A stretch of DNA of 64,000 nt, taken from the NCBI GenBank assembly GCA_002428015.1, contig DIZW01000055.1, forward strand, positions 80,536-144,535, written 5' to 3'. Of the stretch, positions 44,469 through 52,593 are shown in pieces; position 1 is the stretch's first letter, and every line of letters begins with the position of its first letter. The DNA comes from Oxalobacteraceae bacterium UBA6018. Its GTDB lineage: Bacteria; Pseudomonadota; Gammaproteobacteria; Burkholderiales; Burkholderiaceae_D. The notes under the pieces were generated by a model. The model did no database searches. It had not been told where the DNA came from and saw nothing but the letters and a program-made list of their open reading frames with translations. The position numbers were made by a program, and so were the translations under genes.

Positions 44469-45167
44469 ATGGAAACCACCATGTCCCTCGATCTTCGCTC
44501 TGCCCTCGCCTCAGCGGCCCTTGCAGTCAGCTGCGCCGCCCCAGCGCGCGCCGCCGTCCTGCTGTACCAGGACGCCGGGGCCTACGCCGCCGCCATGCCG
44601 GGCGTGACCGCCATCCACGACAGCCTGGACGACCTGCCAACCAATGCCACGCTCGCCGGTCCGCTGCAGCGCAACTTGTCCGCGCTGGGCTACCGCACCT
44701 CCGCCGTCGAAGCGGGCGGCTCGGAGGCCGGCGCATTCTTCCCGCTCGACGACGGCCTGGGCGGCGCCATCCTCTCGACCGACGTGGCCAGCTCGGCGAT
44801 TCGTCTGGATAAATTCAGCGCCACCATGCGCGGCATCGGCGGGATATTCTTCGGCAGCGACCTGTTCGGCGCGGCCGCGCCCGGCACCGTACGGCTCGAC
44901 GTGACCGACGGCTCGGGCACCTACAGTTACCAGTTCAACGACCTGGGCAGCGACGCTTTCCTCGGCTTCGTCAGCGACAGCCGCATCACGGCACTGAGCT
45001 TTGCGGCGCTCAATGGCGCCGATCCGCTGGCCGTGCCGCTGCTGTTCCCGTCCATCGGCGACCTCGATTTCGGGGCGCTGCCGGAACCGGCCGGGCTGGC
45101 ACTGTTCGGCGCCGCGTTCGCCCTGGCCATGCTGCGCTGGCGCCAGGGCGCCAAAGCCCAGCGCTAA
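44469..45167 (+). CDS. PEP-CTERM sorting-domain protein
   Basis: 232 aa, exported. ATG 44469 or ATG 44481 opens a signal peptide (SALASAALAVSCAAPARA). The C-terminus LPEPAGLALFGAAFALAMLRWRQ is a PEP-CTERM signal: PEP motif, hydrophobic helix, basic tail, cleaved and anchored by exosortase in EPS-producing Gram-negatives. The middle (FFPLDDGLGGAIL, IGGIFFGSDLFG, GTYSYQFNDLGSDAFLGFVS) resembles small extracellular beta-rich PEP-CTERM proteins of unknown function. No exosortase gene is in the window. It is divergent from GH2; involvement in polysaccharide use is only by location. Confidence 0.82.
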   Translation: METTMSLDLRSALASAALAVSCAAPARAAVLLYQDAGAYAAAMPGVTAIHDSLDDLPTNATLAGPLQRNLSALGYRTSAVEAGGSEAGAFFPLDDGLGGAILSTDVASSAIRLDKFSATMRGIGGIFFGSDLFGAAAPGTVRLDVTDGSGTYSYQFNDLGSDAFLGFVSDSRITALSFAALNGADPLAVPLLFPSIGDLDFGALPEPAGLALFGAAFALAMLRWRQGAKAQR

Positions 45168-45678
45168 CGACGGCGCGGGTCGGACAACGGGCGATGTCGC
45201 CGTCAGGCGTGCGAAGACGCCGACGGCTGCCCGCGGCGCATTCCCGGGTGAGTCGGTGCGCCGGCCGTCCACGGCCCGGCGCCACCCGGGATAATTCGGT
45301 ACACGATGGGTGGCGACGCCGTGTCAGCGCCCCATCGACGCGGACAACGATGGCAGGCATTGACGCTGTGGAGGCGAACTGCCTCCTTTTCCCTGACTCC
45401 CCCCTGAAGGCTGACCGCCTGATGAGGCACGCCTCTGACTCGAGAAAATAGCTCCCGTCCGCTTGCGCAACGCCGCCTAAACGCAACGGCCTGTCGGTTT
45501 TCTTAGAAAGGCGGAAAAACGCCTGTCCGCCGCTTGGGAAGCGCGCTCATCAGACCAACGCGCCGTTCAACGCCGCGAGCATCCACCCGATCCTCCCGTA
45601 GCGGGTGGAATGGCGGTTGTATCTCATCAAGACGGCAACAATACGGGAAGATGTGTGCTTAACGCTGACATCGCCAAG
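45168..45678. other. Gene-free region after the PEP-CTERM gene
   Basis: No open frame with credible protein content. A hairpin-capable stretch (GACGGCG ... CGCCGTC) follows the PEP-CTERM stop. The rest shows nothing recognisable. Confidence 0.4.
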
Positions 45679-45728
45679 AAAAAAGCCGTCAGCGCCGCGC
45701 CGGCGCCTGGCGGGCACGTACGACGGCT
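45679..45728 (-). terminator. Intrinsic terminator of the second GH8 gene
   Basis: On the minus strand AGCCGTC ... GACGGCT with an inner GGCGC/GCGCC-rich stem, followed by a run of six T (A-run at 45679-45684). It lies about 70-120 bases after the GH8 stop. Confidence 0.65.
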
Positions 45729-45796
45729 AGCAACTTGCATCAACACCGAAGATCGGCACGGCGCGTGACAGCCGACCCGCGGGCCGGCCGCCAGTG

Positions 45797-47413
45797 TTAC
45801 TGCAGCACTTCCGGCAAGTCCGGCATGTTGCCGGTCACCATGATCATATTCAGCATCAGCACGGTGTCGCCGAAGTACTCGGCCGGCACCCGGTAGCCGC
45901 CGCCGTTGTAGTCCTGCCCTGGAATCTGCTGGCGCATCCAGGCGTACAGGGTGTTCAGTTGCTGCTGGCTGGAGACATCGGTCAGCGCCCCGGCCGCCAT
46001 CGATCCGGCGGTATGGCGCTGGCCCCAGTGGATGGTCGAGGCCGGCGTACCGTTCAGCTGGTAGGTGTACCACATCGCGCTCGGATTGCCGCCCGTGCTG
46101 CCCATGAACCAGTTGACGTTCACCTTCGGCATGTCCTGCGCCAGGGCGGCGCTGACGGCCGGATCGAGGCCGTGCGCCCACGAGGAATTGGCGTTGCCGT
46201 GCCAGATATAGTCCATGCCGATGCGCCATGGCACGCGGCAGGAGTCCGGTCCGAAGGTGTAGCCCTTTGAGCCCTTCAGGTACTGCTTGAGGCCCGGCTG
46301 AGTCAGGAAAGTGAACGGGGTCAGCGCGGTGCCGGGGTTCGTCTTGTAGAAATAATTGAAGGCCTCGTAGCCGGACTTGAGCGTGTCGAGCCACTGGGCC
46401 GCGCGTGTGCTGTCGGAGGCGGATGCGAACTGGCGCATATAGCCCACCATCTGGTAAGAACTCATGGTGTAGCTGCCCGCGCCCTCCTGCCAGGTCAGAT
46501 CCTTGTCGGCATTGGCGATCAGCTTCGAGGCCGTCGTCACCCGGTTAAAGACGACGTATTTCTGCAGCGCGTTGATAATCCCCTGCGCTTCGCCCAGGTA
46601 GTTCGGGTTGCCGTTGCCGCTACCCCACTTGTGGTCCGCCACCAGCAGCGAGAAGGCCGCATCGAGGTCGCCGTCCGGCGCCACCCACGGGTCGGCGGTG
46701 GAGCCATCGGCGTTGATCGACCAGTCCATCAGGTTGCGCGTGCTGCCGTCGGCATTGGTCTTCATGTGCGCGCGGTAATACACCAGCATGGCGTCGAAGT
46801 CGGCCTTGCCGCCATTGTCGTCGTCGGCCATGAACACCGAGATCAGCATGCCATAGCCCTGTCCCTCCGATACCGTCCCGCCGCCCTCCGCAGGCTTGTA
46901 GACGCGCTTGCCGCCGCTGCCGGCGCCGGCGCTGGTGACATAGGTCGCGCGCCACAGCGTGTACATGTCGCGCACGTCGGCGTTCATCTGATCCTGGCTG
47001 AAATTGCTTGGACGGATGCCGAACGGATACGGGGCGTTGTAGGGGAAGTTGACGGCCGTTGCGACTGCGGCGCTCGGATAGAAGTCGCTGCGCGCGCCGC
47101 TGCGGTAGGCCTTGACCCGGTATTCATAGCGCTTGAGCGGGGCCAGGCCGCGATCGGTATAGCTGCGCACCGGTTCGCTCTTGAAGGCCACCTGGCTCCA
47201 GGTGGCGCTGCCGAGCAGGCGGCGCTCGATGGCGAAACCGTAGGCCAGCGGCGCGTCGCTGGTCCAGCTCAGGGTGGCGCTGTGGGTGGCACCGTCGTAC
47301 TTGACGGCCACGTTGTAGGGCGCCTTGGTCTGCGCCGCCGCGCTGCCGGCCAGCCCGAGCGCGATGCAGGCGCCCAGCATGCGGCAGGCGAGCCTGCGGG
47401 TTGCTTGTTTCAT
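45797..47413 (-). CDS. GH8 glycosidase with N-terminal fibronectin III domain (paralogue)
   Basis: Exported, 538 aa. ATG 47413 follows AGGAGA and opens a signal peptide (RRLACRMLGACIALGLAGSAAAQ). Domain order matches the GH8 gene at 37081: fibronectin III-like region (YGFAIERRLLGSATWSQV, YEYRVKAYRSG), then GH8 with SEGQGYGM (E183), APDGDLDAA and DSCRVPWRIGMDYIWHGN. Long stretches are nearly identical to the other copy (GSGNGNPNY, GEAQ, YTMSSYQMVGYM), so the two are recent paralogues, or maintained as a pair with different specificities. It probably releases xylose or glucose from oligosaccharides. Confidence 0.92.
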   Translation of the reverse strand: MKQATRRLACRMLGACIALGLAGSAAAQTKAPYNVAVKYDGATHSATLSWTSDAPLAYGFAIERRLLGSATWSQVAFKSEPVRSYTDRGLAPLKRYEYRVKAYRSGARSDFYPSAAVATAVNFPYNAPYPFGIRPSNFSQDQMNADVRDMYTLWRATYVTSAGAGSGGKRVYKPAEGGGTVSEGQGYGMLISVFMADDDNGGKADFDAMLVYYRAHMKTNADGSTRNLMDWSINADGSTADPWVAPDGDLDAAFSLLVADHKWGSGNGNPNYLGEAQGIINALQKYVVFNRVTTASKLIANADKDLTWQEGAGSYTMSSYQMVGYMRQFASASDSTRAAQWLDTLKSGYEAFNYFYKTNPGTALTPFTFLTQPGLKQYLKGSKGYTFGPDSCRVPWRIGMDYIWHGNANSSWAHGLDPAVSAALAQDMPKVNVNWFMGSTGGNPSAMWYTYQLNGTPASTIHWGQRHTAGSMAAGALTDVSSQQQLNTLYAWMRQQIPGQDYNGGGYRVPAEYFGDTVLMLNMIMVTGNMPDLPEVLQ

Positions 47414-47513
47414 GTGTCGATCTCCTGTCGTGGTAGTACCTGTTGAGCCTGACGCTACCGGCGTCACGCGTGCGATACAGCCGGGCCATCATCCGCGCCA
47501 TCCCGAGTCCTTG

Positions 47514-47525
47514 CAATTTCGAAAA
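47514..47525 (+). promoter_or_regulatory. CAATTTCGAAAA site upstream of second GH8
   Basis: One mismatch from CAATTGCGAAAA (44288) and followed by CATCG. It lies about 100 bases upstream of the GH8 start and may be the same regulator's site. Confidence 0.35.
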
Positions 47526-47683
47526 CATCGAGTGCGGCTTATATTTCCTTGGCGCGCGGGGCGCGCCGCCCGGCACTGAGAAAACGCATTCACAGACGGC
47601 GATTTCACAATTGCCGCCGGGAAGGGGGGGGGAAGACAATGGGCGGTCAGCATGTCAACCCGGGCAACCCGAGGATCAAAAAA

Positions 47684-48532
47684 ATGAAGCTTGTCGGCTA
47701 CGCATCGTTGTGGCAATGGAATGGCCAGTTCGACGGCCGCCTGGAGCAGGTGGTGGCGGCCGGTTTCGGCGGCGTCGAGTACGTGCTGCCGGCCGATCCC
47801 GGCGCCGACCGCGCCTTCGGCCAGGCCTTGCGCCGGCACCGGCTCGGCTATATCGCCCAGGCCGTCACGCGCGGGCCCGTCCATGCGGACTCGCTGCGCG
47901 CGACGCTGGAGCGCTGCGCGCCGCTCGAGCCGGTGTCGGTGACGGCCCAAAGCGGGGCCGATTCGATGCCGTTCGACCGGCAGCTGCGCTATTTCGAGCA
48001 GGCCCTGCGCCTCGAGGAACAGTTCGGCATTCCGGTGGCCCATGAAACCCACCGCGGGCGGGCCTTGTACACCCCCTGGCACACGGCCGAGCTGCTGCGG
48101 CGCTTCCCGCAGCTCAAGCTGGGGGCCGATTTCAGCCACTGGGGCGTGGCCTGCGAGCGCATGCCCGAGCTGAGCGATCCCGACGTGCGCCTGGCGGCCA
48201 GCCGCGCGATCCATGTCCACGGCCGCATCGGCACCGAAGAGACGCCGCAGGTGGCCGATCCGCGCGCGCCCGAATGCGCCGCCTACGTTGAGCGCTTCGA
48301 CGCGCTGTGGCTGGCCGTGGCCGCGGCGCGCCGCGCGGCCGGCGCGGCCGCCCTCAGTTTCACCCCCGAATTCGGACCGGCGCCATACGCCCCGCTGGCG
48401 CCCTACACGTGCCAGCCGCTGGCCGACATCTGGGAGCTGAACTGCTGGATGCTGGAGCACTTCCGGGCCCGCTTCGACGCCTGGATGGCGGACACCGACC
48501 GGGCGGCGGCGGGCGCGCCGGCGATAACGTGA
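47684..48532 (+). CDS. Sugar-phosphate isomerase/epimerase-like TIM-barrel protein
   Basis: 282 aa, cytoplasmic, xylose-isomerase-like TIM barrel (AP endonuclease 2 superfamily). ATG 47684 follows GAGGATC; ATG 47639, with its own purine-rich site, is an alternative. LEQVVAAGFGGVEYVLP, GIPVAHETHRGRALYTPWHT, LGADFSHWGVACERMP and IHVHGRIGTEETPQV carry the metal-binding Glu, Asp and His residues. FTPEFGPAPYAP is the C-terminal strand. The substrate is unknown, perhaps an unusual sugar or keto-sugar. Its TGA overlaps the ATG of the AraC gene, so the two are co-translated. Confidence 0.78.
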   Translation: MKLVGYASLWQWNGQFDGRLEQVVAAGFGGVEYVLPADPGADRAFGQALRRHRLGYIAQAVTRGPVHADSLRATLERCAPLEPVSVTAQSGADSMPFDRQLRYFEQALRLEEQFGIPVAHETHRGRALYTPWHTAELLRRFPQLKLGADFSHWGVACERMPELSDPDVRLAASRAIHVHGRIGTEETPQVADPRAPECAAYVERFDALWLAVAAARRAAGAAALSFTPEFGPAPYAPLAPYTCQPLADIWELNCWMLEHFRARFDAWMADTDRAAAGAPAIT

Positions 48533-49380
48533 TGGTCGCTCCCGGACGCCTGCTCAACCGCACCTTCCTGGCCGAGGGGCTGCCGGTGCGCCTGGCGCTG
48601 CAGCAGCTGTCCACGCCCTACAAGCTGCACTGGCACGAATTCTATGAACTGTCCTTCGTGCTGTCCGGACGCGCGGTCAACACCGTCAACGGCGTGCCGC
48701 ACGCGCTGAAGTCGGGCTCGATGTTCCTGCTGACGCCGGCCGACTTCCATGAATTGGCGCCCGAGCCGGGCGAGGTGCTGCAGCTGTACAACCTGAATTT
48801 CTCCGACGCCCTGCTCTCGCCGGCCATCATCGAACTGGTGCTTCTGCACAAGGACGCCGTCCACGCCCAAATCGAGGACGGCGAGGAGCGGGCGGCGATC
48901 CGCATCCGCTTCGCGGCGCTGGCGGCCGAATTGCCGGGCCAGCGGGCCGGACGCGATATCGCGGTGGTGGGAGAGCTGAACCGCCTGCTCATCGACTGGC
49001 ACCGCCACCGCCGCCCTTCCGGGCGCGCGGCGGCGGGGGCGATGCCGTCCGGCCCCTGCCACGCCGGAATCCGCAAGGCGCTGCTGTATTTGCACTACCA
49101 CTTCCGTCAGCAGATCAGCCTGCAGGATGTGGCCGGGGCGGCCCATCTGTCCTGCAATTACTTCAGCGAACTGTTCCACAAGTCCACCGGCCTGACCTTC
49201 CAGCACTATCTGCAAGGGCTGCGCCTGGACTTCGCCCATGCGCTGCTGCGCTCATCGGCCCTGCCGGTGACGGAGGTGTCGCTGATCGCCGGCTTCAATA
49301 CCCTGAGCCACTTCGAGCGCCTGTACCGGGTCCGCTTCGGCGGCCCGCCCAGCCAGACGGAACGGCTGCACCTGGCCTGA
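48532..49380 (+). CDS. AraC-family regulator with cupin sensor domain
   Basis: 282 aa. The N-terminal cupin (residues about 10-110: LHWHEFYELSFVLSGRAVNT, KSGSMFLLTPADFHEL) would bind the sugar effector. The C-terminal helix-turn-helix pair (SLQDVAGAAHLSCNYFSELF, VTEVSLIAGFNTLSHFERLY) is canonical, though the usual final SPSxYR is replaced by GGPPSQTERL. The start overlaps the stop of the isomerase gene (TGATG). It is convergent with the PhyH gene. It is a candidate local activator; which promoters it serves is not visible. Confidence 0.88.
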   Translation: MVAPGRLLNRTFLAEGLPVRLALQQLSTPYKLHWHEFYELSFVLSGRAVNTVNGVPHALKSGSMFLLTPADFHELAPEPGEVLQLYNLNFSDALLSPAIIELVLLHKDAVHAQIEDGEERAAIRIRFAALAAELPGQRAGRDIAVVGELNRLLIDWHRHRRPSGRAAAGAMPSGPCHAGIRKALLYLHYHFRQQISLQDVAGAAHLSCNYFSELFHKSTGLTFQHYLQGLRLDFAHALLRSSALPVTEVSLIAGFNTLSHFERLYRVRFGGPPSQTERLHLA

Positions 49381-49393
49381 GCGGCGCCCGCCC

Positions 49394-50140
49394 TCAGGGC
49401 ACGTTGGCGTAGCGGTTGCCGGCCAGGTCGCGCCCGCGCGCCAGCCAGATCTTGAACGGCTCGCCCTGGTGGTCGGTATCCTTGAGCACCTTGATGTTGG
49501 TCGAAAAATAGCGCATGGTGTAGCCGCAGCGGCGCTGCGTGCTCAGGTTCGCCGCGGCGCCGTGGATGATGCGGGCATCGTGCAGCGAGCACTGGCCCGG
49601 CTCGAGCTCGAAGTACACCGCGCCGCGCTCATCGACGCCGCGGATCTGGCGGTCGAAGGTGTTGGCGCGGATGTCGACCGCCTCATATTCGGAGAAACCA
49701 TTGCGGTGGGTGCCGGGAATGACCCGCATGCAGCCGTTGCCGCGATGGCTAGGATCGATCGCCAGCCAGACCGTGACGATGCTGTCGAAACCGTCGACCC
49801 GGTCCTTCCAGTAAGCCGAGTCCTCGTGCCAGGGGGTGGCCCGTCCGACCAGCGGATCCTTGCAGATGAAGTGGCTCGACCACAGCGCGATGTCGGGCCC
49901 GAGGATAGGCTCGACCAGGTCGAGCACTTCATCGGCCAGCAGGAACTCGAGCAGCTCGGGGTCGCGGAAATGCGGGGTGTCGAGTTCGTCCGAGAGGCGC
50001 GCGCCACGCTCGGCAAGTTGGCGTTCGAAAATCGCGGTCAGGCGCGCCTGGCGCTGCGCCGAGAACAGCGGGCGGTGGCTGAGCAGATAGCCTTGCTCGC
50101 GGAATGCCTGCACGTCGACTTGTTCGGTTAATGATGTCAT
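49394..50140 (-). CDS. Phytanoyl-CoA dioxygenase (PhyH)-family oxygenase
   Basis: Fe(II)/2-oxoglutarate-dependent oxygenase, 248 aa, cytoplasmic. ATG 50140 is chosen because homology-like sequence starts at LTEQVDVQAFREQGYLL. The metal triad is visible as H105 and D107 in TPWHEDSAYW and H193 in ARIIHGAAANLS; an Arg in RRCGYTMRYF would bind 2-oxoglutarate. Family members hydroxylate varied small molecules and lipids. Members found beside sugar genes are mostly uncharacterised. It is convergent with the isomerase-AraC pair and divergent from GH36. Confidence 0.87.
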   Translation of the reverse strand: MTSLTEQVDVQAFREQGYLLSHRPLFSAQRQARLTAIFERQLAERGARLSDELDTPHFRDPELLEFLLADEVLDLVEPILGPDIALWSSHFICKDPLVGRATPWHEDSAYWKDRVDGFDSIVTVWLAIDPSHRGNGCMRVIPGTHRNGFSEYEAVDIRANTFDRQIRGVDERGAVYFELEPGQCSLHDARIIHGAAANLSTQRRCGYTMRYFSTNIKVLKDTDHQGEPFKIWLARGRDLAGNRYANVP

Positions 50141-50379
50141 GGAGCGGCTCGCAAATGAGTCAATGGGAGTGCCACTGTAGCGCTGCCGGGCGCGGCGCGC
50201 GCGGCGCCATCTCGGAATCTGCCTGCGGCGCTTCCGGTGCCGCCCTGCGCCATGGCTGCGCCCAGATTTCCCAATAATCACGGGAGCAAAACATAAACAC
50301 CGTTGCTTGCACCTGGGTTACGCTGGCAACGGTCCCCCTCATGCGCGGCGCACGCCCGCCCCACTGCCCTAGGAAAGCT

Positions 50380-52566
50380 ATGTCCCGTCGTCCATCCCCG
50401 CCGATCAATCCGCTGCGCCGCCTGCTGGCCCTTAGTCCCTCCCTGCTGGCGCTACGCCCTGGCGCTGCCGCGGCCGCTACCGCGGGCGGCCCGGTGGCGC
50501 TCTGGGATGCGCACCTGCTGGTGCTCGACAATGGCGCGGCGCGGCGGGTGCTGGCCCTGCCCTCGGCGGCGCGGCCCTATCTGACCACGATCGACTTTCG
50601 CACCGCTCAGGCGCCCTCGCGCTATGCAACCGGGGTCAAGGGCGACCAGCGCCTCGAATCGGAGGAAGTCAGCTTCCGCCTGAACGGGCGCCGCTACGGC
50701 AGCGCGTCCGGCTGGACCCTGGCCGGCATCGAGACGCTCGAGGCCGAACTGCAGGGCAGCGGCGCGCGCGTGACCCTGCTCAGCCGCGACGGCCTGGCCG
50801 AGGTGGCGCTCGAGTACCTGATGTATCCGGGCCTGCCCCTGGTGCGCAAGCGCCTGGCGATCCGCCACCGCGGCCGCCGCCGCGCGCGCCTGGAATCGCT
50901 GATGCTGGAGCATTTCGCGCTGGAAGACTACTGGGCGCCGACCTTTTCCTGGGTGATCAGCGACTACGGCCGGCGCAAGTCGCTGGTGCCGTTTACCGGC
51001 ACCCGCCAGGACGCGCTGGTGGCGCTGCACCAGCCCGACCATGGCGAAGGCATCGTGCTGGGCAACGAGGCGCCGGGGGTGCTGAAATTCACCTCGGTAT
51101 GCGACGGCGGCCCGTATTTCCGCACCGGCCTGGCCCCGCACGACAGCGCCTATCCGTTCCGCCGCTGGCTCGCGCCGGGCGAGCAATTCGTCAGCCCGCA
51201 CAGCTTCGCCATCGTCTACGCCGGCGCGCCCCGCTTCGACGATGTGCTCAACAGCGTGGTGCCGGACTTCGTGCGCCGCCACATGGGGATCCGGCTGGCG
51301 CGCAACAGCTACCGCCCCACCTTCCTGTACAACACCTGGGAGCCGTTCCAGACCAGCATCGACGAACGCCTGGTGATGGAACTGGCCGACGCCGCCGCCG
51401 CGCTTGGGGTCAAGGAATTCATCATCGACGACGGCTGGCAGGATTGCTACGGCGACTGGGGCGTGGCCCGGATCAAGTTCCCGCGCGGCCTGAGGCCGGT
51501 CATGGAGCACATCAAGTCGCTCGGCATGAAGCCCGGCCTGTGGGTCAGCGTCGGCTCGGCGGGGCGCGCCAGCCGGGTCTACCGCGCCCACCCGGAATGG
51601 TTCGTGCGCGACCGCGCCGGCCACCACACTTCGCTGCACATGCCCGACGGTGCGCCGGACACGCTGACCGCCTGCTTCTCCACCGGCTGGCGCCAGTACA
51701 TCGAGAACGTGCTGAACCGCCTGACCCGCGAACACGGCCTGGAATACCTCAAGCTCGATTTCGCCGTCGTCACCAGTCCGTATGTGTTCAAGACCGAGAT
51801 CAGCGGCTGCTACGCCAGCGACCATCCGGGCCACCTGGACCAGCCCGAATCGCTGTACCAGAACTACGAGGCGATGTGGAGCCTGTTCGACCGCTTCCAC
51901 GCCAGCTTTCCCGAGGTCTTCATCGACTGCACCTTCGAGGCCATGGGCGGGATACAACTGGTGGACTACGCGATGCTGCGCCACGCCGAGGGCAACTGGC
52001 TGTCCAACTTCGACCAGCCCGGCAGCGCCGGCGACCTGCGCATCCGCAACATGGCCTGGTGGCGCGCGCCGGCCATGCCGGCCACCGCCCTGGTGATCGG
52101 CAACGCCCAGCTGGGCGACCCGGGTGTCGAGCAGCATCTGCAGGCACTGGGCGGGGCGCTGCCGATCCTGCTGGGCGACCCGCGCACGCTGGCACCGGCC
52201 ACGCGCGCCATGGTGCGCAGCTACGCCGGCTTCTTCGCCGCACTGCAGGCGCGCCACGCCATGTTCGATTATCGCCAGGACCTGCCCAACTTCGGCGAGC
52301 CGCGCGAAGGCGGCTGGGACGGCTACCAGCGCATCAACACCTCCACCGGTTCGGGCGGCCTGGTGGGCGTGTTCCGCCATGGCGCCGCCGAAAGCGAACG
52401 CCGGGTCACCCTGCGCGCGCTCGAGCCCGGGCGCCAGTACGCATTGCTGGCCATGGACGGAAACGAAGTGCTGCGCGCCCTGGGCGCCGAGCTGATGGCG
52501 ACCGGTTTCGCGTGCCGCCTGGAGCGCCGCTACGACGGGCGCCTGTACGAACTGCGCCGGCTATAG
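50380..52566 (+). CDS. GH36-like alpha-galactosidase (clan GH-D), exported
   Basis: 728 aa. ATG 50380 follows AGGAAAG and opens a signal-like segment (LRRLLALSPSLLALRPGAAAAA). An N-terminal beta-sandwich (about 45-290) precedes the barrel: YRPTFLYNTWEPFQTSIDER, EFIIDDGWQDCYGDWG, GMKPGLWVSV, nucleophile D460 in YLKLDFAVVT, then FIDCTFEAMGG in place of the classical ECSSGGGR-type acid/base loop. The divergent loop means substrate may differ from melibiose or raffinose-type galactosides; related GH31/GH36-like enzymes act on other alpha-linked sugars. It is convergent with the XylR-like gene, with a shared hairpin. Confidence 0.82.
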   Translation: MSRRPSPPINPLRRLLALSPSLLALRPGAAAAATAGGPVALWDAHLLVLDNGAARRVLALPSAARPYLTTIDFRTAQAPSRYATGVKGDQRLESEEVSFRLNGRRYGSASGWTLAGIETLEAELQGSGARVTLLSRDGLAEVALEYLMYPGLPLVRKRLAIRHRGRRRARLESLMLEHFALEDYWAPTFSWVISDYGRRKSLVPFTGTRQDALVALHQPDHGEGIVLGNEAPGVLKFTSVCDGGPYFRTGLAPHDSAYPFRRWLAPGEQFVSPHSFAIVYAGAPRFDDVLNSVVPDFVRRHMGIRLARNSYRPTFLYNTWEPFQTSIDERLVMELADAAAALGVKEFIIDDGWQDCYGDWGVARIKFPRGLRPVMEHIKSLGMKPGLWVSVGSAGRASRVYRAHPEWFVRDRAGHHTSLHMPDGAPDTLTACFSTGWRQYIENVLNRLTREHGLEYLKLDFAVVTSPYVFKTEISGCYASDHPGHLDQPESLYQNYEAMWSLFDRFHASFPEVFIDCTFEAMGGIQLVDYAMLRHAEGNWLSNFDQPGSAGDLRIRNMAWWRAPAMPATALVIGNAQLGDPGVEQHLQALGGALPILLGDPRTLAPATRAMVRSYAGFFAALQARHAMFDYRQDLPNFGEPREGGWDGYQRINTSTGSGGLVGVFRHGAAESERRVTLRALEPGRQYALLAMDGNEVLRALGAELMATGFACRLERRYDGRLYELRRL

Positions 52567-52593
52567 GCGGCCGCTTTTAGCCTTAGGCCGCCT
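52565..52593. terminator. Hairpin between convergent GH36 and XylR-like genes
   Basis: AGGCGGCC, 13-nt loop, GGCCGCCT overlapping the ends of both genes. Probable bidirectional terminator. Confidence 0.5.
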
